Source: JAWLAT01 sp041395325
GTDB lineage: Bacteria; Pseudomonadota; Gammaproteobacteria; Xanthomonadales; SZUA-5
Assembly: GCA_041395325.1 (NCBI GenBank)
Contig: JAWLAT010000011.1
Location: forward strand, 71,779 to 135,778
Length of the DNA stretch: 64,000 nt
Direction: 5' to 3'
Shown here: piece after piece, positions 38,283-47,366 of the stretch
Numbering within the stretch: the first letter of the stretch is position 1
How the letters are laid out: the number at the start of each line of letters is the position of its first letter
Translations under genes and position numbers: made by a program
Notes under the pieces: model-generated
What the model was told of the DNA's origin: nothing
The model's input: the letters and a program-made list of their open reading frames with translations, nothing else
Databases searched by the model: none

Positions 38283-39527
38283 ATGCACTTTCAACCCAGT
38301 GAGCGTTGCCAGGCGCTGCTCAAGGCCATTCGTGACTTCATGCGCCGTGAGGTGCAGCCGATCGAAGCCGAGTGCCTGGCCACTGCACGCGAGATGGGCG
38401 CCGACTGGCGCCAGTGGCGTGTACTGCCGGCCATCGAGGCCGCCAAGGCCAAGGCGCGCGAGGCGGGCTTGTGGAATCTGTTCCTGCCCGATGCCGACCT
38501 GGGCGCGGGCCTGAGCACGCTGGAATATGCACCGCTGGCCGAAGCCACCGGTCACAGCCTGATCGCCCCGGAGATCTTCAACTGCAATGCGCCGGACACC
38601 GGCAACATGGAAGTGCTGTACCACTACGGCAACGAAGCGCAGCAGGCGCAGTGGCTGCAGCCCTTGCTCGCTGGCGAGATCCGCTCGGTCTTCGCCATGA
38701 CCGAGCCGGAGGTGGCCTCCAGCGATGCCACCAACATGCAGGCGACCATCGTCTCGGACGGAGACGACCATGTGCTCATCAACGGCCGCAAGTGGTGGGC
38801 GACCGGTCTGGGACACCCCAACGCGAAGATCGCCATCGTCATGGGGCTGACCGATGCGGCCGCCGATCGCCACCATCGCCACAGCATGGTGCTGGTGCCA
38901 CTGGACGCGCCCGGGGTGGAGATCGTGCGGATGCTGCCGGCGATGGGCGAGTACGACGCGCCCTATGGTCACGGCGAGTTGCGCCTGACCAACGTGCGGG
39001 TGCCGCGCGGCAACCTGATCCGTGAGTTGGGCGCCGGCTTCGAGATTGCCCAGGGGCGGTTGGGGCCGGGTCGCATCCATCACTGCATGCGCTGCATCGG
39101 CGCCGCCGAGCGGGCGCTGCAGCTGCTGATCGAGCGCGGCGCCAGCCGCGTCGCCTTCGGCAAGCCGCTGATCATGCTCGACGGCAACCGCGAGCGTATC
39201 GCCGAGCTGCGCATGGCCATCGACCAGGCGCGTCTGCTGACCCTGTACGCGGCCTGGAAGATTGACCAGGTCGGCGCGCTGCAGGCGCTGACCGAGATCT
39301 CGGCGATCAAGGTCATTGCGCCCAATGTGCTGGAGCGGACCGTCGATGCGGCGATCCAGATGCATGGCGGTGCTGGCGTCAGCCATGACACGCCATTGAC
39401 CAGCCTGTACTCGATGGCCCGGGCGCTGCGCCTGGCCGACGGGCCTGATCAGGTGCACAAGGCGATGATCGCCAAAGTCGAGTTGCGCAAGTACGCGCAT
39501 CTGCTTGGGCGTGGACCAGCCGCATGA
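38283..39527 (+). CDS. Acyl-CoA dehydrogenase family protein (ACAD10/11-, LvaC-like)
   Basis: 414 residues covering all three acyl-CoA dehydrogenase domains: N-terminal helices (LLKAIRDFMRREVQPIE), central beta domain (FAMTEPEVASSDATNMQ, INGRKWWATGLGHPNAK), and C-terminal helices (GGAGVSHDTPLTSLYSMARALRLADGPDQVH, split by one residue here). The WWATG and MTEPEVASSDATN segments are typical of the ACAD10/ACAD11 branch. That branch acts on 4-phosphorylated hydroxyacyl-CoA, removing phosphate and isomerising to a substrate for beta-oxidation. The coupled kinase gene (ATGA overlap at 39524-39527) supports this reading over ordinary fatty-acid dehydrogenation. Confidence 0.88.
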   Translation: MHFQPSERCQALLKAIRDFMRREVQPIEAECLATAREMGADWRQWRVLPAIEAAKAKAREAGLWNLFLPDADLGAGLSTLEYAPLAEATGHSLIAPEIFNCNAPDTGNMEVLYHYGNEAQQAQWLQPLLAGEIRSVFAMTEPEVASSDATNMQATIVSDGDDHVLINGRKWWATGLGHPNAKIAIVMGLTDAAADRHHRHSMVLVPLDAPGVEIVRMLPAMGEYDAPYGHGELRLTNVRVPRGNLIRELGAGFEIAQGRLGPGRIHHCMRCIGAAERALQLLIERGASRVAFGKPLIMLDGNRERIAELRMAIDQARLLTLYAAWKIDQVGALQALTEISAIKVIAPNVLERTVDAAIQMHGGAGVSHDTPLTSLYSMARALRLADGPDQVHKAMIAKVELRKYAHLLGRGPAA

Positions 39528-40579
39528 GTGGCTCCGCGCGCCCGGAGGAGCGGTTGCCGCTGGAGCGACTGGATCCGTGGCTGAAGGCGCAATGGCCCGA
39601 CCTGCAGGGTGAGGCGGAAGTCACCCAGTACAGCGGCGGCGCCTCCAACTGGACCTATCGGCTGAAGTATCCCGAGCGGGACCTGATCCTGCGCCGGGCG
39701 CCGGCCGGGACCAAGGCCAAGGGTGCTCACGACATGGGGCGGGAGTACCGCCTGCTGGCCGCGCTCAAGCCGGTCTATCCGCTGGTGCCCGAGCCCTACC
39801 TCTACAGCGATGACGAATCACTGATCGGCACCGAGTTCTTCATCATGGCGCGCATCGATGGCTACATCCCGCGCCGCGATCTGCCGCGCGAGGTGCAACT
39901 CGATGCGACCGGTGTGCGACGGTTGTGCCTCAGTGCACTCGATGCTTTGATCGATCTGCATGAGGTCGATCATCAGGCGGCTGGGCTGTCGGGGCTGGCC
40001 AAGGGCAGCGGCTATGTGCAACGCCAGCTGGACGGCTGGAGCGAGCGCTATCGCAAGGCGCGCACCTGGAATGTCGGCAAGGGCGAGAAGGTCATGGCCT
40101 GGCTGCAGGCACATCGACCCGACGTAGAGCAGATCTGCCTGACCCACAACGATTTTCGCTTCGACAATCTGGTGCTGGACCGCAATGACCCCACCCGCAT
40201 CGTTGGCGTGCTGGATTGGGAACTGGCCACGCTGGGTGATCCGCTGATGGATCTGGGCAACTCGCTGGCCTATTGGGTGGAGGCCGGCGACGACTTTCTG
40301 GCGCAATCCACCCGCCGCCAGCCGACCCACCTGCCTGGCATGTTGAGCCGGCGGGAGGTGATCGACTACTACTGTCAGCGCCGCGGCATCGACGTGGCCG
40401 ACTGGCGCTTCTACGAGGTCTATGGCCTGTTCCGGCTGGCTGCGATCGCCCAGCAGATCTACTACCGCTACCACCATGGCCAGAGCCGCAATCCAGCCTT
40501 CAAGCGCTTCTGGCTGTTCGTCAACTATCTGTTGTGGCGCTGTGGGCGGGTGATGCGCCGCCCGGTGTCGAAAGCTTGA
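39524..40579 (+). CDS. Phosphotransferase family protein (APH/ACAD10-11 kinase-like, LvaA-like)
   Basis: 351 residues of the aminoglycoside phosphotransferase (APH) kinase-like fold. Seen are the nucleotide loop TQYSGGASNWTYRL, catalytic loop LTHNDFRFDNLVLD (His, catalytic Asp, Asn), and metal motif GVLDWELATLGDPLMDLGN. The DWELATLGDPLMDLG form is characteristic of the kinase domain of ACAD10/11 and bacterial LvaA, which phosphorylate the 4-hydroxyl of hydroxyacyl-CoA. The start overlaps the stop of the dehydrogenase gene, so the two proteins are made together. An aminoglycoside-resistance role is unlikely given the context. Confidence 0.88.
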   Translation: MSGSARPEERLPLERLDPWLKAQWPDLQGEAEVTQYSGGASNWTYRLKYPERDLILRRAPAGTKAKGAHDMGREYRLLAALKPVYPLVPEPYLYSDDESLIGTEFFIMARIDGYIPRRDLPREVQLDATGVRRLCLSALDALIDLHEVDHQAAGLSGLAKGSGYVQRQLDGWSERYRKARTWNVGKGEKVMAWLQAHRPDVEQICLTHNDFRFDNLVLDRNDPTRIVGVLDWELATLGDPLMDLGNSLAYWVEAGDDFLAQSTRRQPTHLPGMLSRREVIDYYCQRRGIDVADWRFYEVYGLFRLAAIAQQIYYRYHHGQSRNPAFKRFWLFVNYLLWRCGRVMRRPVSKA

Positions 40580-40611
40580 GGTCAGGCCGCGGGAATGGAT
40601 GACTGGCGTCG

Positions 40612-41172
40612 CTATCCGCGGGTCGTCTGCGAGGTGTACAGATAGGCCAGGATTGATTTGGCGGCGGGATGTTTGCGCAGCCGGTCGCGCAACTCGCGCA
40701 TCTCGGCGTAGTCGCTGCCCAGTTGTTCCTCGTAGCGCTGCTCGGCGCGCTGGGCCGCTTCGCTCTTGCGAACCTGCTGCTGCCAGCGATCGGAGAAGAC
40801 GCGGCTGAGCTGGCCGGTGCGGGCCAGGTGTTCGAGCTGCGTCCACTCGCCCTTGTCGAACCACACTTCATCGCAGTGCGCACACAGATCCAGCACATTG
40901 CGGGCGTCGGCGCTGAGACGATACTTGGTCATCAGCCCGCGACACTTGGGGCACAGCAGCGCGTGGCGACTGTCGGGCACTTCGGCCGCAGGAATGTTCG
41001 GCGTGCTGCCCGGCGCCAGCTGCACCTCCGGGTGACGATCGCGCCAGTCCACGTAGGTCACCAGCGACAGCAGGATGCCGCCGCAGCTCGTGCAGCCCTG
41101 GGCCGGCAGATCGTCGCGCAGGCGCGCTGGCGTGAGTTCGTTGCTGCGGCAAACGGGGCAGGTCAGCGACAT
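40612..41172 (-). CDS. Zinc-ribbon protein (zf-TFIIB-like)
   Basis: 186 residues from ATG 41172. Two Cys4 ribbons are visible: CPVC...CTSC (residues about 5-29) and CPKC...CAHC (about 74-100), the second followed by DEVWFDKGEWTQLEHLA, which is typical of the zf-TFIIB family in bacteria. The C-terminal half is a charged helix (QRAEQRYEEQLGSDYAEM). Function unknown, perhaps a metal- or nucleic-acid-binding adaptor. It converges with the kinase gene. Confidence 0.82.
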   Translation of the reverse strand: MSLTCPVCRSNELTPARLRDDLPAQGCTSCGGILLSLVTYVDWRDRHPEVQLAPGSTPNIPAAEVPDSRHALLCPKCRGLMTKYRLSADARNVLDLCAHCDEVWFDKGEWTQLEHLARTGQLSRVFSDRWQQQVRKSEAAQRAEQRYEEQLGSDYAEMRELRDRLRKHPAAKSILAYLYTSQTTRG

Positions 41173-41338
41173 GGCGGCGTTCCGGTGGCGTGATGCGGGC
41201 ATTGTCCAGCATCCATGGCATCCGGCGCGAGCGCAGGCGCCAACCGACGCACGGCGTGAACGGCGCTCCCGTGCGAGAATCCGCGCGCCGCTGGCGCGGA
41301 AGGACCCGTGCCACGGTGCACGGTGATGGGGGAGCGCG

Positions 41339-43687
41339 TTGGGCAGGCAGTCAGAGGCGAGTCAGCGCCAGAGCAACGATGGCAGCGGACAGGGCGTGAT
41401 CGACAGCGCGTTGGTCGTGACCGCCGTTGGCGCCGTACTGGTGTTGTCGGGTGTGGCGCTGCATCAGGAACTGGGCGATTCCTTGCGCTGGGCGCTGCTG
41501 TTGGCCGGTGCTGCGCTCGTGCTGGGCTTGCTCTATCTGGCCTGGCGAGTGCGCTGGAAGGCCATTGAGGCTCGTCAGCTGGCAGAAGATCTGCGCCAGA
41601 CCCGCGCCCGTCTGTCGGCTTCCCTGTGGGGCAGCGGCGAGGGCCTGTGGATCTGGGATCTGCAACGCCGGGAACTGCAGTCCATCGCGGCCAGCGATGT
41701 CACCAACACCCGCATCGCCTTCACCGTCAGTGAGCAGGAATGGCGTGACCGGATCGTGCATCCGGAGGATTTCGCGCTGATCAGGGAGGCGCTCGCAGCA
41801 TTGGTCGATGGCCGCGACGAGATCTACGACCGCGAGTACCGCGCCCGCAATACCGAGGGAGAATGGGTGTGGATTCGGGCCCGCGGTCGCATCACCGAAT
41901 GGGACGAACAAGGCCTGCCCATCGAGGTCGCGGGTACTTACCGGCTCTGTGGTGACGCCCGTGAACGGGCCGAGCAACGCCGCATTTCGGTGGAGATCGT
42001 GCGTCTGATGAGCGAAGCGGTCACCGTGACCACGCCGGATTTCCGCTTCGTCCAGGTCAACCCCGCTTTCACCCGCATCACGGGTTACGCGGCGGACGAG
42101 ATCCTCGGCACCGATGCGGTGGTCCTCAACTCGCCACGACAGGAACCGGGACGCTTTGCGGCGATGCGCGAAGCATTGCTGCGCAGTGGCGAATGGCGTG
42201 GCGAGATGTGGCAGCGGCACCGGGATGGGCGCGATTTTCTGGCGGCACTGGAGATCCGCGAAGTGCTTGATGGCCAGGGGCGGCGCAGCCACTTCCTCGC
42301 CGTCCTGGAAGATGTCACCGAGCGGCGGCGGGCGGAGCAAACGCTGCGCTATCTGGCCAGTCACGACATGCTGACCGGGCTGCCGAACCGCAGCCTGATG
42401 GTGCAGCGACTGCAGCAATGGCTGTTGCAGTCGCGTCGCCGCGGCACACAGCTGGCCCTGTTGTTTCTGGACCTGGATCGCTTCAAGCACGTCAATGACT
42501 CGCTCGGCCATGCCGCCGGCGATGAGCTGTTGCGGCAGGTGGCGCGCCGGATCAGCGACACGGTCGGCCATCGCGATCGCACCGCGCGTTTGGGCGGTGA
42601 CGAATTCACCGTCGTGCTGCCCGACGTCTACGGTCTGGATCAGGTGCAGCATCTGGCCGATGCGCTGATCGACGCCTTTGCCGCACCGATTCAGCTGGAA
42701 GCGCAGGAGTTCATGATCTCGCCGTCGATCGGCATTGCGCTGTTCCCGGAGCATGCCGGTTCGGTCGAAGGCCTGCTCAAGTGCGCCGACGAGGCGATGT
42801 ATCAGGCCAAGCGTCGCGGCCGCAACATCGCGCAGATCTATTCGCCGGAGCTGGCCAGCGGTTCCAGCCAACGTACGCAGATCGAGTCGGCTTTGCGGCG
42901 GGCGCTGGACCAGGACGAGCTGCGGCTGGTCTATCAGCCCAAACTGGACGTCGCCAGCCGCCGCATCACCGGCGTCGAGGCATTGCTGCGCTGGCATAGC
43001 GAACGGCTGGGTGAAGTGCCGCCGGATGCCTTCATACCGGTGGCCGAGGACACCGGGCTGATCCTGCCCATCGGAGAATGGGTGCTGCGTCAGGGTCTGG
43101 CGCAGCTGGCGCGCTGGCAGCAGGATCCGGCACTGGCCGGTCTGCACATGGCCATCAACGTCTCCGCCGCGCAGGTGCACCGGGGTGATTTCACCGCGAT
43201 GGTGCAGTCGCTGCTGTCCAGTCAGGGCGTGCCGCCGGAGCAGCTGGAACTGGAGATCACCGAAAGCGTACTGATGAGCGATCCGCTGCAGGGTTCGCTG
43301 GTCGGCGGTGATCTGCGCCGCCTGGGTGTGCGCATCTGCATCGATGATTTCGGCACCGGCTATTCGTCGCTGTCCTATCTGCAGCGGCTGAGCATCGACC
43401 GATTGAAGATTGACCAGTCTTTCGTTCAGGCCATCGATGGTGCCGGTGATGGTGGCGTGCTGGCCTCGACGATGATCCTGATGGCCCATTCGCTCGGTCT
43501 GAGCGTGGTCGCCGAGGGTGTCTGCAGTCGCGAGCAATGGCACTACCTGTTGAACGAACATTGCGACGAGATCCAGGGTTATCTGGTCAGCCCGCCGCTG
43601 GAAGTGGCCGAGTGCGAAGCCTTCCTGCGCGCCCATCGCCAGGGCTTTGAACTGGCCCCCGAAGAATCGGCCGAGTTGATCGCTTGA
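41339..43687 (+). CDS. Membrane PAS-PAS-GGDEF-EAL cyclic di-GMP enzyme
   Basis: 782 residues from TTG 41339, preceded by GGGGGAG four bases away; a GTG 19 codons later is the main alternative. Two hydrophobic segments near the N-terminus (ALVVTAVGAVLVLSGVAL, WALLLAGAALVLGLLYLAW) give a short membrane anchor. Two PAS domains follow (about 80-200 and 215-340), then GGDEF (about 345-505) with intact RLGGDEF, and EAL (about 525-770) with EALLRWHS, DDFGTGYSSLSYL and KIDQSFV. Both catalytic signatures look active, so it could make or break cyclic di-GMP. It is followed 25 bp later by the L,D-transpeptidase gene. Confidence 0.92.
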   Translation: MGRQSEASQRQSNDGSGQGVIDSALVVTAVGAVLVLSGVALHQELGDSLRWALLLAGAALVLGLLYLAWRVRWKAIEARQLAEDLRQTRARLSASLWGSGEGLWIWDLQRRELQSIAASDVTNTRIAFTVSEQEWRDRIVHPEDFALIREALAALVDGRDEIYDREYRARNTEGEWVWIRARGRITEWDEQGLPIEVAGTYRLCGDARERAEQRRISVEIVRLMSEAVTVTTPDFRFVQVNPAFTRITGYAADEILGTDAVVLNSPRQEPGRFAAMREALLRSGEWRGEMWQRHRDGRDFLAALEIREVLDGQGRRSHFLAVLEDVTERRRAEQTLRYLASHDMLTGLPNRSLMVQRLQQWLLQSRRRGTQLALLFLDLDRFKHVNDSLGHAAGDELLRQVARRISDTVGHRDRTARLGGDEFTVVLPDVYGLDQVQHLADALIDAFAAPIQLEAQEFMISPSIGIALFPEHAGSVEGLLKCADEAMYQAKRRGRNIAQIYSPELASGSSQRTQIESALRRALDQDELRLVYQPKLDVASRRITGVEALLRWHSERLGEVPPDAFIPVAEDTGLILPIGEWVLRQGLAQLARWQQDPALAGLHMAINVSAAQVHRGDFTAMVQSLLSSQGVPPEQLELEITESVLMSDPLQGSLVGGDLRRLGVRICIDDFGTGYSSLSYLQRLSIDRLKIDQSFVQAIDGAGDGGVLASTMILMAHSLGLSVVAEGVCSREQWHYLLNEHCDEIQGYLVSPPLEVAECEAFLRAHRQGFELAPEESAELIA

Positions 43688-43712
43688 GCAGCAGCCACCG
43701 ACGGGAGGACCG

Positions 43713-44420
43713 ATGCGCTGGAGTCTTTGTGCCTTGTTCTGCCTGTTGCCGCTGGCCGTGAGCTGCGCCAGAGATCCCGCCGAGCGCGTCGCCGTGGCCC
43801 GAGTGGCTGCAGAGGAACGGTTGGGCGATGAACTGCAGGCGGTGGGTCTGGGCTTCGGTGCGCCGGTGTTTCTGCGCGCCTTCAAGCGCGAAGGCGAGAT
43901 GGAACTATGGCTGCGCCAGCCAGAGGACGGCCCGTGGGTACTGCTCAAGACCTACCCGATCTGTGCCTGGTCCGGCGAACTGGGACCGAAACTGGCCGAG
44001 GGCGATGGCCAGACCCCGGAAGGCGTCTACCAGGTCAGCGCCAGCGCGCTGAACCCCGCCAGCCGTTTCCATCTGTCCTTCAATCTGGGTTTCCCCAACG
44101 CTTTCGATCAAGCGCACGGCCGCACCGGATCCTTCCTGATGGTCCACGGCAGCTGTGTCTCGATTGGCTGCTATGCGATGACCGATCCGGCGATCGAAGA
44201 AATCTACAGCCTCGTTGATGCGGCCCTGAGCGCCGGGCAGGGCACGGTCCCGGTGCACCTGTTCCCGTTTCGGCTGGAGGATGATGCGCTCAAGGCCGAA
44301 GCCGATTCGCCCTGGCAAGCATTCTGGTCAGATCAGCTGCAGCCGATCTACCAGGCGTTCGAGCAGGACCGGATGGTGCCGAAGGTCTGCGTGCGGGATG
44401 GGGCGTATCGGGTTTGCTGA
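43713..44420 (+). CDS. L,D-transpeptidase family protein (YafK-like)
   Basis: 235 residues. The N-terminus ends in a lipobox-like LAVSC after a hydrophobic stretch, so it may be a lipoprotein. The YkuD-type catalytic domain shows HGSCVSIGCYAM with the catalytic Cys153 and the upstream GDGQTPEGVYQV, the form found in YafK/DpaA-like proteins. In E. coli that branch removes the outer-membrane lipoprotein Lpp from peptidoglycan rather than crosslinking. A role in peptidoglycan attachment or release is inferred from this. It sits 25 bp after the GGDEF-EAL gene. Confidence 0.85.
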   Translation: MRWSLCALFCLLPLAVSCARDPAERVAVARVAAEERLGDELQAVGLGFGAPVFLRAFKREGEMELWLRQPEDGPWVLLKTYPICAWSGELGPKLAEGDGQTPEGVYQVSASALNPASRFHLSFNLGFPNAFDQAHGRTGSFLMVHGSCVSIGCYAMTDPAIEEIYSLVDAALSAGQGTVPVHLFPFRLEDDALKAEADSPWQAFWSDQLQPIYQAFEQDRMVPKVCVRDGAYRVC

Positions 44421-44560
44421 TATTGGGCTCGGGCTCTCTGATCGCCGCCGCCTCGCGAGCAAGTATCCCGACTGGAGGTCGCCCACGAGCAGCCTTGTGC
44501 GTTGCATCGGCTTTTGGTGAGGTCACAATTCGATAGTTCTGCGCTACCTTGTCGAATCGC

Positions 44561-45298
44561 ATGGTCAACCCACTTTCGATTCGCGATTCGCACGACGAAT
44601 GGCGGCAGCTGGCCGAGGCTGGAGGTGCCGAAGCGGAGCGCTATGCCCGGCGCTGTCTGGCCGGTTGTGCTCGCGCGGTTGATCGGCTGGTGATCAATTT
44701 GTCCGCAATCGGATACCCCTCGATTCCTGGCCGAGTGCCCCCCGAGATCAACGTTGACGAGGTCGTAGCGAATCTCGAAAGTCAGCTGCAGGACCCGCTA
44801 CCGACCATTCTGAAGCTGTTCTGGGAAACGGTGGGCGGGATCTCCCTGGTGGACTTCGACGGCTATCGCCACGTCGACTTCTGGGATTCGCACGATGTGG
44901 AGGGCCCCAATGGCTACAGCGATGGCGTTGTGGTGGAAGCTTACCAGCCAGATTGGGTGGACATGGTTCTGAGCGAGCACGACGCCTTGCAGGATGACCC
45001 CGATGTCCCAGCGGACGATACCTTCCTGATCTGCCTGGCGCCGGATGGCTATCACAAGGACGACATCAGCGGGGGCGCGCCCTACGGCTTGCAGGTGGGC
45101 GACGGTTGGCTGGCACCCTGGCTGCACTTCCGCTGGTCGGGTGCGGCGATTCCGACCAGTGCGCAGCCTGGCAGCCCGGACCTGCTGGGCTATCTGCGCA
45201 CCTCGATACTGGAGTGCGCCGGCTTTCCGGGGCTGTTCGGCGTGGCGGAGTTTGAGCCGTTCCGAGTGCGGTTGTTGGACGGGATTGAGGGCTTCTGA
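44561..45298 (+). CDS. SMI1/KNR4 (SUKH)-like protein
   Basis: 245 residues from ATG 44561 (a TTG four codons upstream is possible). The middle part resembles a SUKH domain: VVANLESQLQDPLPTILKLF then WETVGGISLVDFDGYRHVDF, the helix-then-GG pattern typical of SMI1/KNR4. In bacteria this superfamily is best known as immunity proteins of polymorphic or contact-dependent toxins. No toxin is adjacent. The stretch from 44.4 to 46.1 kb appears somewhat less GC-rich and less biased in its codons than its neighbours, a sign of later acquisition. Confidence 0.6.
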   Translation: MVNPLSIRDSHDEWRQLAEAGGAEAERYARRCLAGCARAVDRLVINLSAIGYPSIPGRVPPEINVDEVVANLESQLQDPLPTILKLFWETVGGISLVDFDGYRHVDFWDSHDVEGPNGYSDGVVVEAYQPDWVDMVLSEHDALQDDPDVPADDTFLICLAPDGYHKDDISGGAPYGLQVGDGWLAPWLHFRWSGAAIPTSAQPGSPDLLGYLRTSILECAGFPGLFGVAEFEPFRVRLLDGIEGF

Positions 45299-45335
45299 GC
45301 GCTACGGCGTTGATCTGTCAGGGGGTAGTGCCATT

Positions 45336-45795
45336 GTGGACATCGAGCGACTTCGCGCTAGGCGCCAACTCGACGTTCAGGCGCAGAATGCGCTGTCCAA
45401 GGCCAGGATGGCCGAGTTCGCGCGTCGATTTCGCAACGGCGACCCGGGTCTAGATTGGGTGCGCCAGATCCTGATTCGTGAAGGTATCGATCCAGCTGAT
45501 GGCTTGTTGGCCGAGGCGAGTTCGGTGCCTTGTGGTGGCGGCGATGAATCCGCTGACGCGACCTGGGTATCGCACCGAGGCCAGGTCTATGCGATCGAGG
45601 CGACGATCTCGAGGCAAACGGGGTCGGGTGGAACTCGATGAGATGGTGGACGTGACCGATCAGCTCGGTCCTGCGCGGAAACCCGGAACTGGCAAGTCCC
45701 TGGGGCTGCTGGCCCTTGAGCTGATGACTTGTCGGGAATCTTCGGCGCTTTCAGATGGTCGCGAGGATCTCGATGATCTGATGGGTACGCCGTGA
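45336..45795 (+). pseudogene. Frameshifted gene of unknown function following the SUKH-like gene
   Basis: From GTG 45336 the frame reads sensibly for about 95 residues (VDIERLRARRQLDVQAQ ... GQVYAIEATISRQTG), then stops at 45639-45641. In the next frame, the reading RVELDEMVDVTDQLGP continues to the TGA at 45793-45795, and that stop overlaps the following start in a GTGA. Removing one G from the run at 45620-45623 joins the two into one ~152-residue protein. I do not recognise the family; the late GTGKSLGLLALELM looks like a loop plus helix, not a proven P-loop. It is probably a recent indel or a sequencing error. Confidence 0.6.
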
Positions 45796-46070
45796 AGGAA
45801 AAGATCTGTTTGGGTTTTCTCGCTGGTGCCCTTGCCACGGTGGCGGTCATGTGGCAGGTCGCGCTCCCGCAGGCTCGAGATCACTATTGGGCGCTAGGAC
45901 TCAACGAGGGACGGATCATCACGCAGGCGGAAATTGCCGAGATGATCCGAACGGAACTCGGATCGGATCTACGTCCGGCTGAAACCGGAGCGCCGTTCTT
46001 CGATGTCAAATCAACTTCGGTGGTCGTGGTGGAACGAGACGGAACCAAGACCCTTCGAAGCATCAGGTAG
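45792..46070 (+). CDS. Hypothetical small single-pass membrane protein
   Basis: 92 residues from GTG 45792, which overlaps the stop of the frameshifted gene. An N-terminal hydrophobic segment (ICLGFLAGALATVAVMW) is probably a signal anchor. The remainder is a short soluble domain (RIITQAEIAEMIRTELG, FFDVKSTSVVVVERDGTKT). No family recognised. The overlap suggests the three-gene stretch 44561-46070 was once one operon. Confidence 0.6.
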   Translation: MKEKICLGFLAGALATVAVMWQVALPQARDHYWALGLNEGRIITQAEIAEMIRTELGSDLRPAETGAPFFDVKSTSVVVVERDGTKTLRSIR

Positions 46071-46130
46071 CCGATCGGCTGCCTCCAGGCGCTTGGCGAT
46101 TCCGCTGCGCGCAAGTGGATCTCGAACGGC

Positions 46131-46313
46131 TCAGTTCCGAAACAACTCCGGCAGCGCGGCACTGAACAGCAGGTAGGTCATCAACAGGGCCAGCGCCAGG
46201 CTGGCGATGCTCACCAGCAGACGGACGGGGTCGAAGGCACGGCGCCGAGCCTGGCGTTGCAGGCTGGCCTGGAAGCGCACTCCGCGTTGTTCTGCCGCGC
46301 GCCGTCTGGCCAT
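46131..46313 (-). CDS. Hypothetical small membrane protein
   Basis: 60 residues from ATG 46313, preceded on the minus strand by AGGAG seven bases away. A very basic N-terminus (MARRRAAEQRGVRF, QRQARRRAF) is followed by one transmembrane helix (LLVSIASLALALLMTYLLF). Family unknown. It lies downstream of rlmJ on the same strand (114 bp). Confidence 0.6.
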   Translation of the reverse strand: MARRRAAEQRGVRFQASLQRQARRRAFDPVRLLVSIASLALALLMTYLLFSAALPELFRN

Positions 46314-46427
46314 GCGAAAGCTCCTGCTCGATCGGGCACGCGGATGCGCGCGGGGGTCGCTATTCTGCCTCAGCGGGCGGCTGTGCGGCCAAACCGCGAC
46401 CAAACGGGCATTTCATCCGGCCGTTGC

Positions 46428-47366
46428 TCAGGATCTCGGCACGCGACGCTTGGGTGGACGCGGCGCGGGATTGGCTGGCGCTGCACGACGACGGGCACCG
46501 ACCGGTCGCGGTGCGGGCTTCTCCCCTACCAGCCACTCCACCGAACGTCGCGCGTAGCGGCCTTGACCAAGGTGGGCGAGCAGGGCATCGAGGATCTCGG
46601 CCAGCGTCTGTTCAAAGCGCCAGGGTGGGTTGACCAGCAGCATGCCGCAGCCATTGAGCCGCAACGCGCTGTCGTCCGGGTGCAGGCAGAGCTCGCCAAC
46701 CAGCATGCGGGTCATGCCGGTGTCCTGCAGGCGGCGATGGAAACGCCCGATGGTCTGCCGCAGCTTGATCGGGTACCAGATCGCGTAAACGCCGGTGGGC
46801 CAGCGCTGCCAGGCCAGGTGCAGCTGGCGCACGATGGTGTCGTACTCCTGCTCCTGCGTTTCGAAGGGCGGGTCAATCAACACCAGGCCTCGACGTTCCT
46901 TCGGCGGCAGCAGTGCACCCAGGGCTTCGTAGCCATCGCGACAATGCACATGGACGCGCTTGTCCGTATGGAACAGCCGTCGCAGCTCTGCCGCCTCGGC
47001 TGCCTGCAATTCGCACAGCACCACCCGGTCCTGCGGGCGCAGCAGACTGGCGGCCAGCAAGGGCGAGCCCGGATAGTGCTGCAAGGCACCGCCAGCCTGG
47101 GAATTGAAGGAGCGCACCAGGTTGAGAAACACATGCAGGGCTGGCGGCAGTTGATGGGCGCCGAGCAGCGGACGGATGCCGGTGCCGAACTCGAGTCCCT
47201 TCAGCGCCGCCGGATCATTGGCGTCATAGCTGCCCGCGCCGGCATGGGTGTCCAGATAGCAGAGCGGGGTCTGCTTGTGCTTGAGCTGCTCGATCAACGC
47301 CACCAGCACCGCATGCTTGACGGCATCGGCGAAGTTGCCGGCGTGGTAGATGTGGCGATAGTTCAT
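46428..47366 (-). CDS. rlmJ: 23S rRNA (adenine(2030)-N6)-methyltransferase
   Basis: 312 residues, beginning MNYRHIYHAGNFADAVKHAV, the characteristic RlmJ (YhiR) N-terminus. The Rossmann methyltransferase core is visible in LCYLDTHAGAGSYD and the catalytic motif LVLIDPPFETQEQEY (DPPF/Y motif of N6-adenine methyltransferases). It modifies A2030 of 23S rRNA. The last ~30 residues are a basic Pro/Arg/Ala tail, longer than in E. coli. It follows hemE by 77 bp on the minus strand. Confidence 0.93.
   Translation of the reverse strand: MNYRHIYHAGNFADAVKHAVLVALIEQLKHKQTPLCYLDTHAGAGSYDANDPAALKGLEFGTGIRPLLGAHQLPPALHVFLNLVRSFNSQAGGALQHYPGSPLLAASLLRPQDRVVLCELQAAEAAELRRLFHTDKRVHVHCRDGYEALGALLPPKERRGLVLIDPPFETQEQEYDTIVRQLHLAWQRWPTGVYAIWYPIKLRQTIGRFHRRLQDTGMTRMLVGELCLHPDDSALRLNGCGMLLVNPPWRFEQTLAEILDALLAHLGQGRYARRSVEWLVGEKPAPRPVGARRRAAPANPAPRPPKRRVPRS

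Noticed and set aside
39524..40579. Aminoglycoside resistance gene
   Set aside because: The APH fold is shared by many kinases; the overlap with an ACAD gene and the DWELATLGDP motif point to acyl-CoA chemistry.
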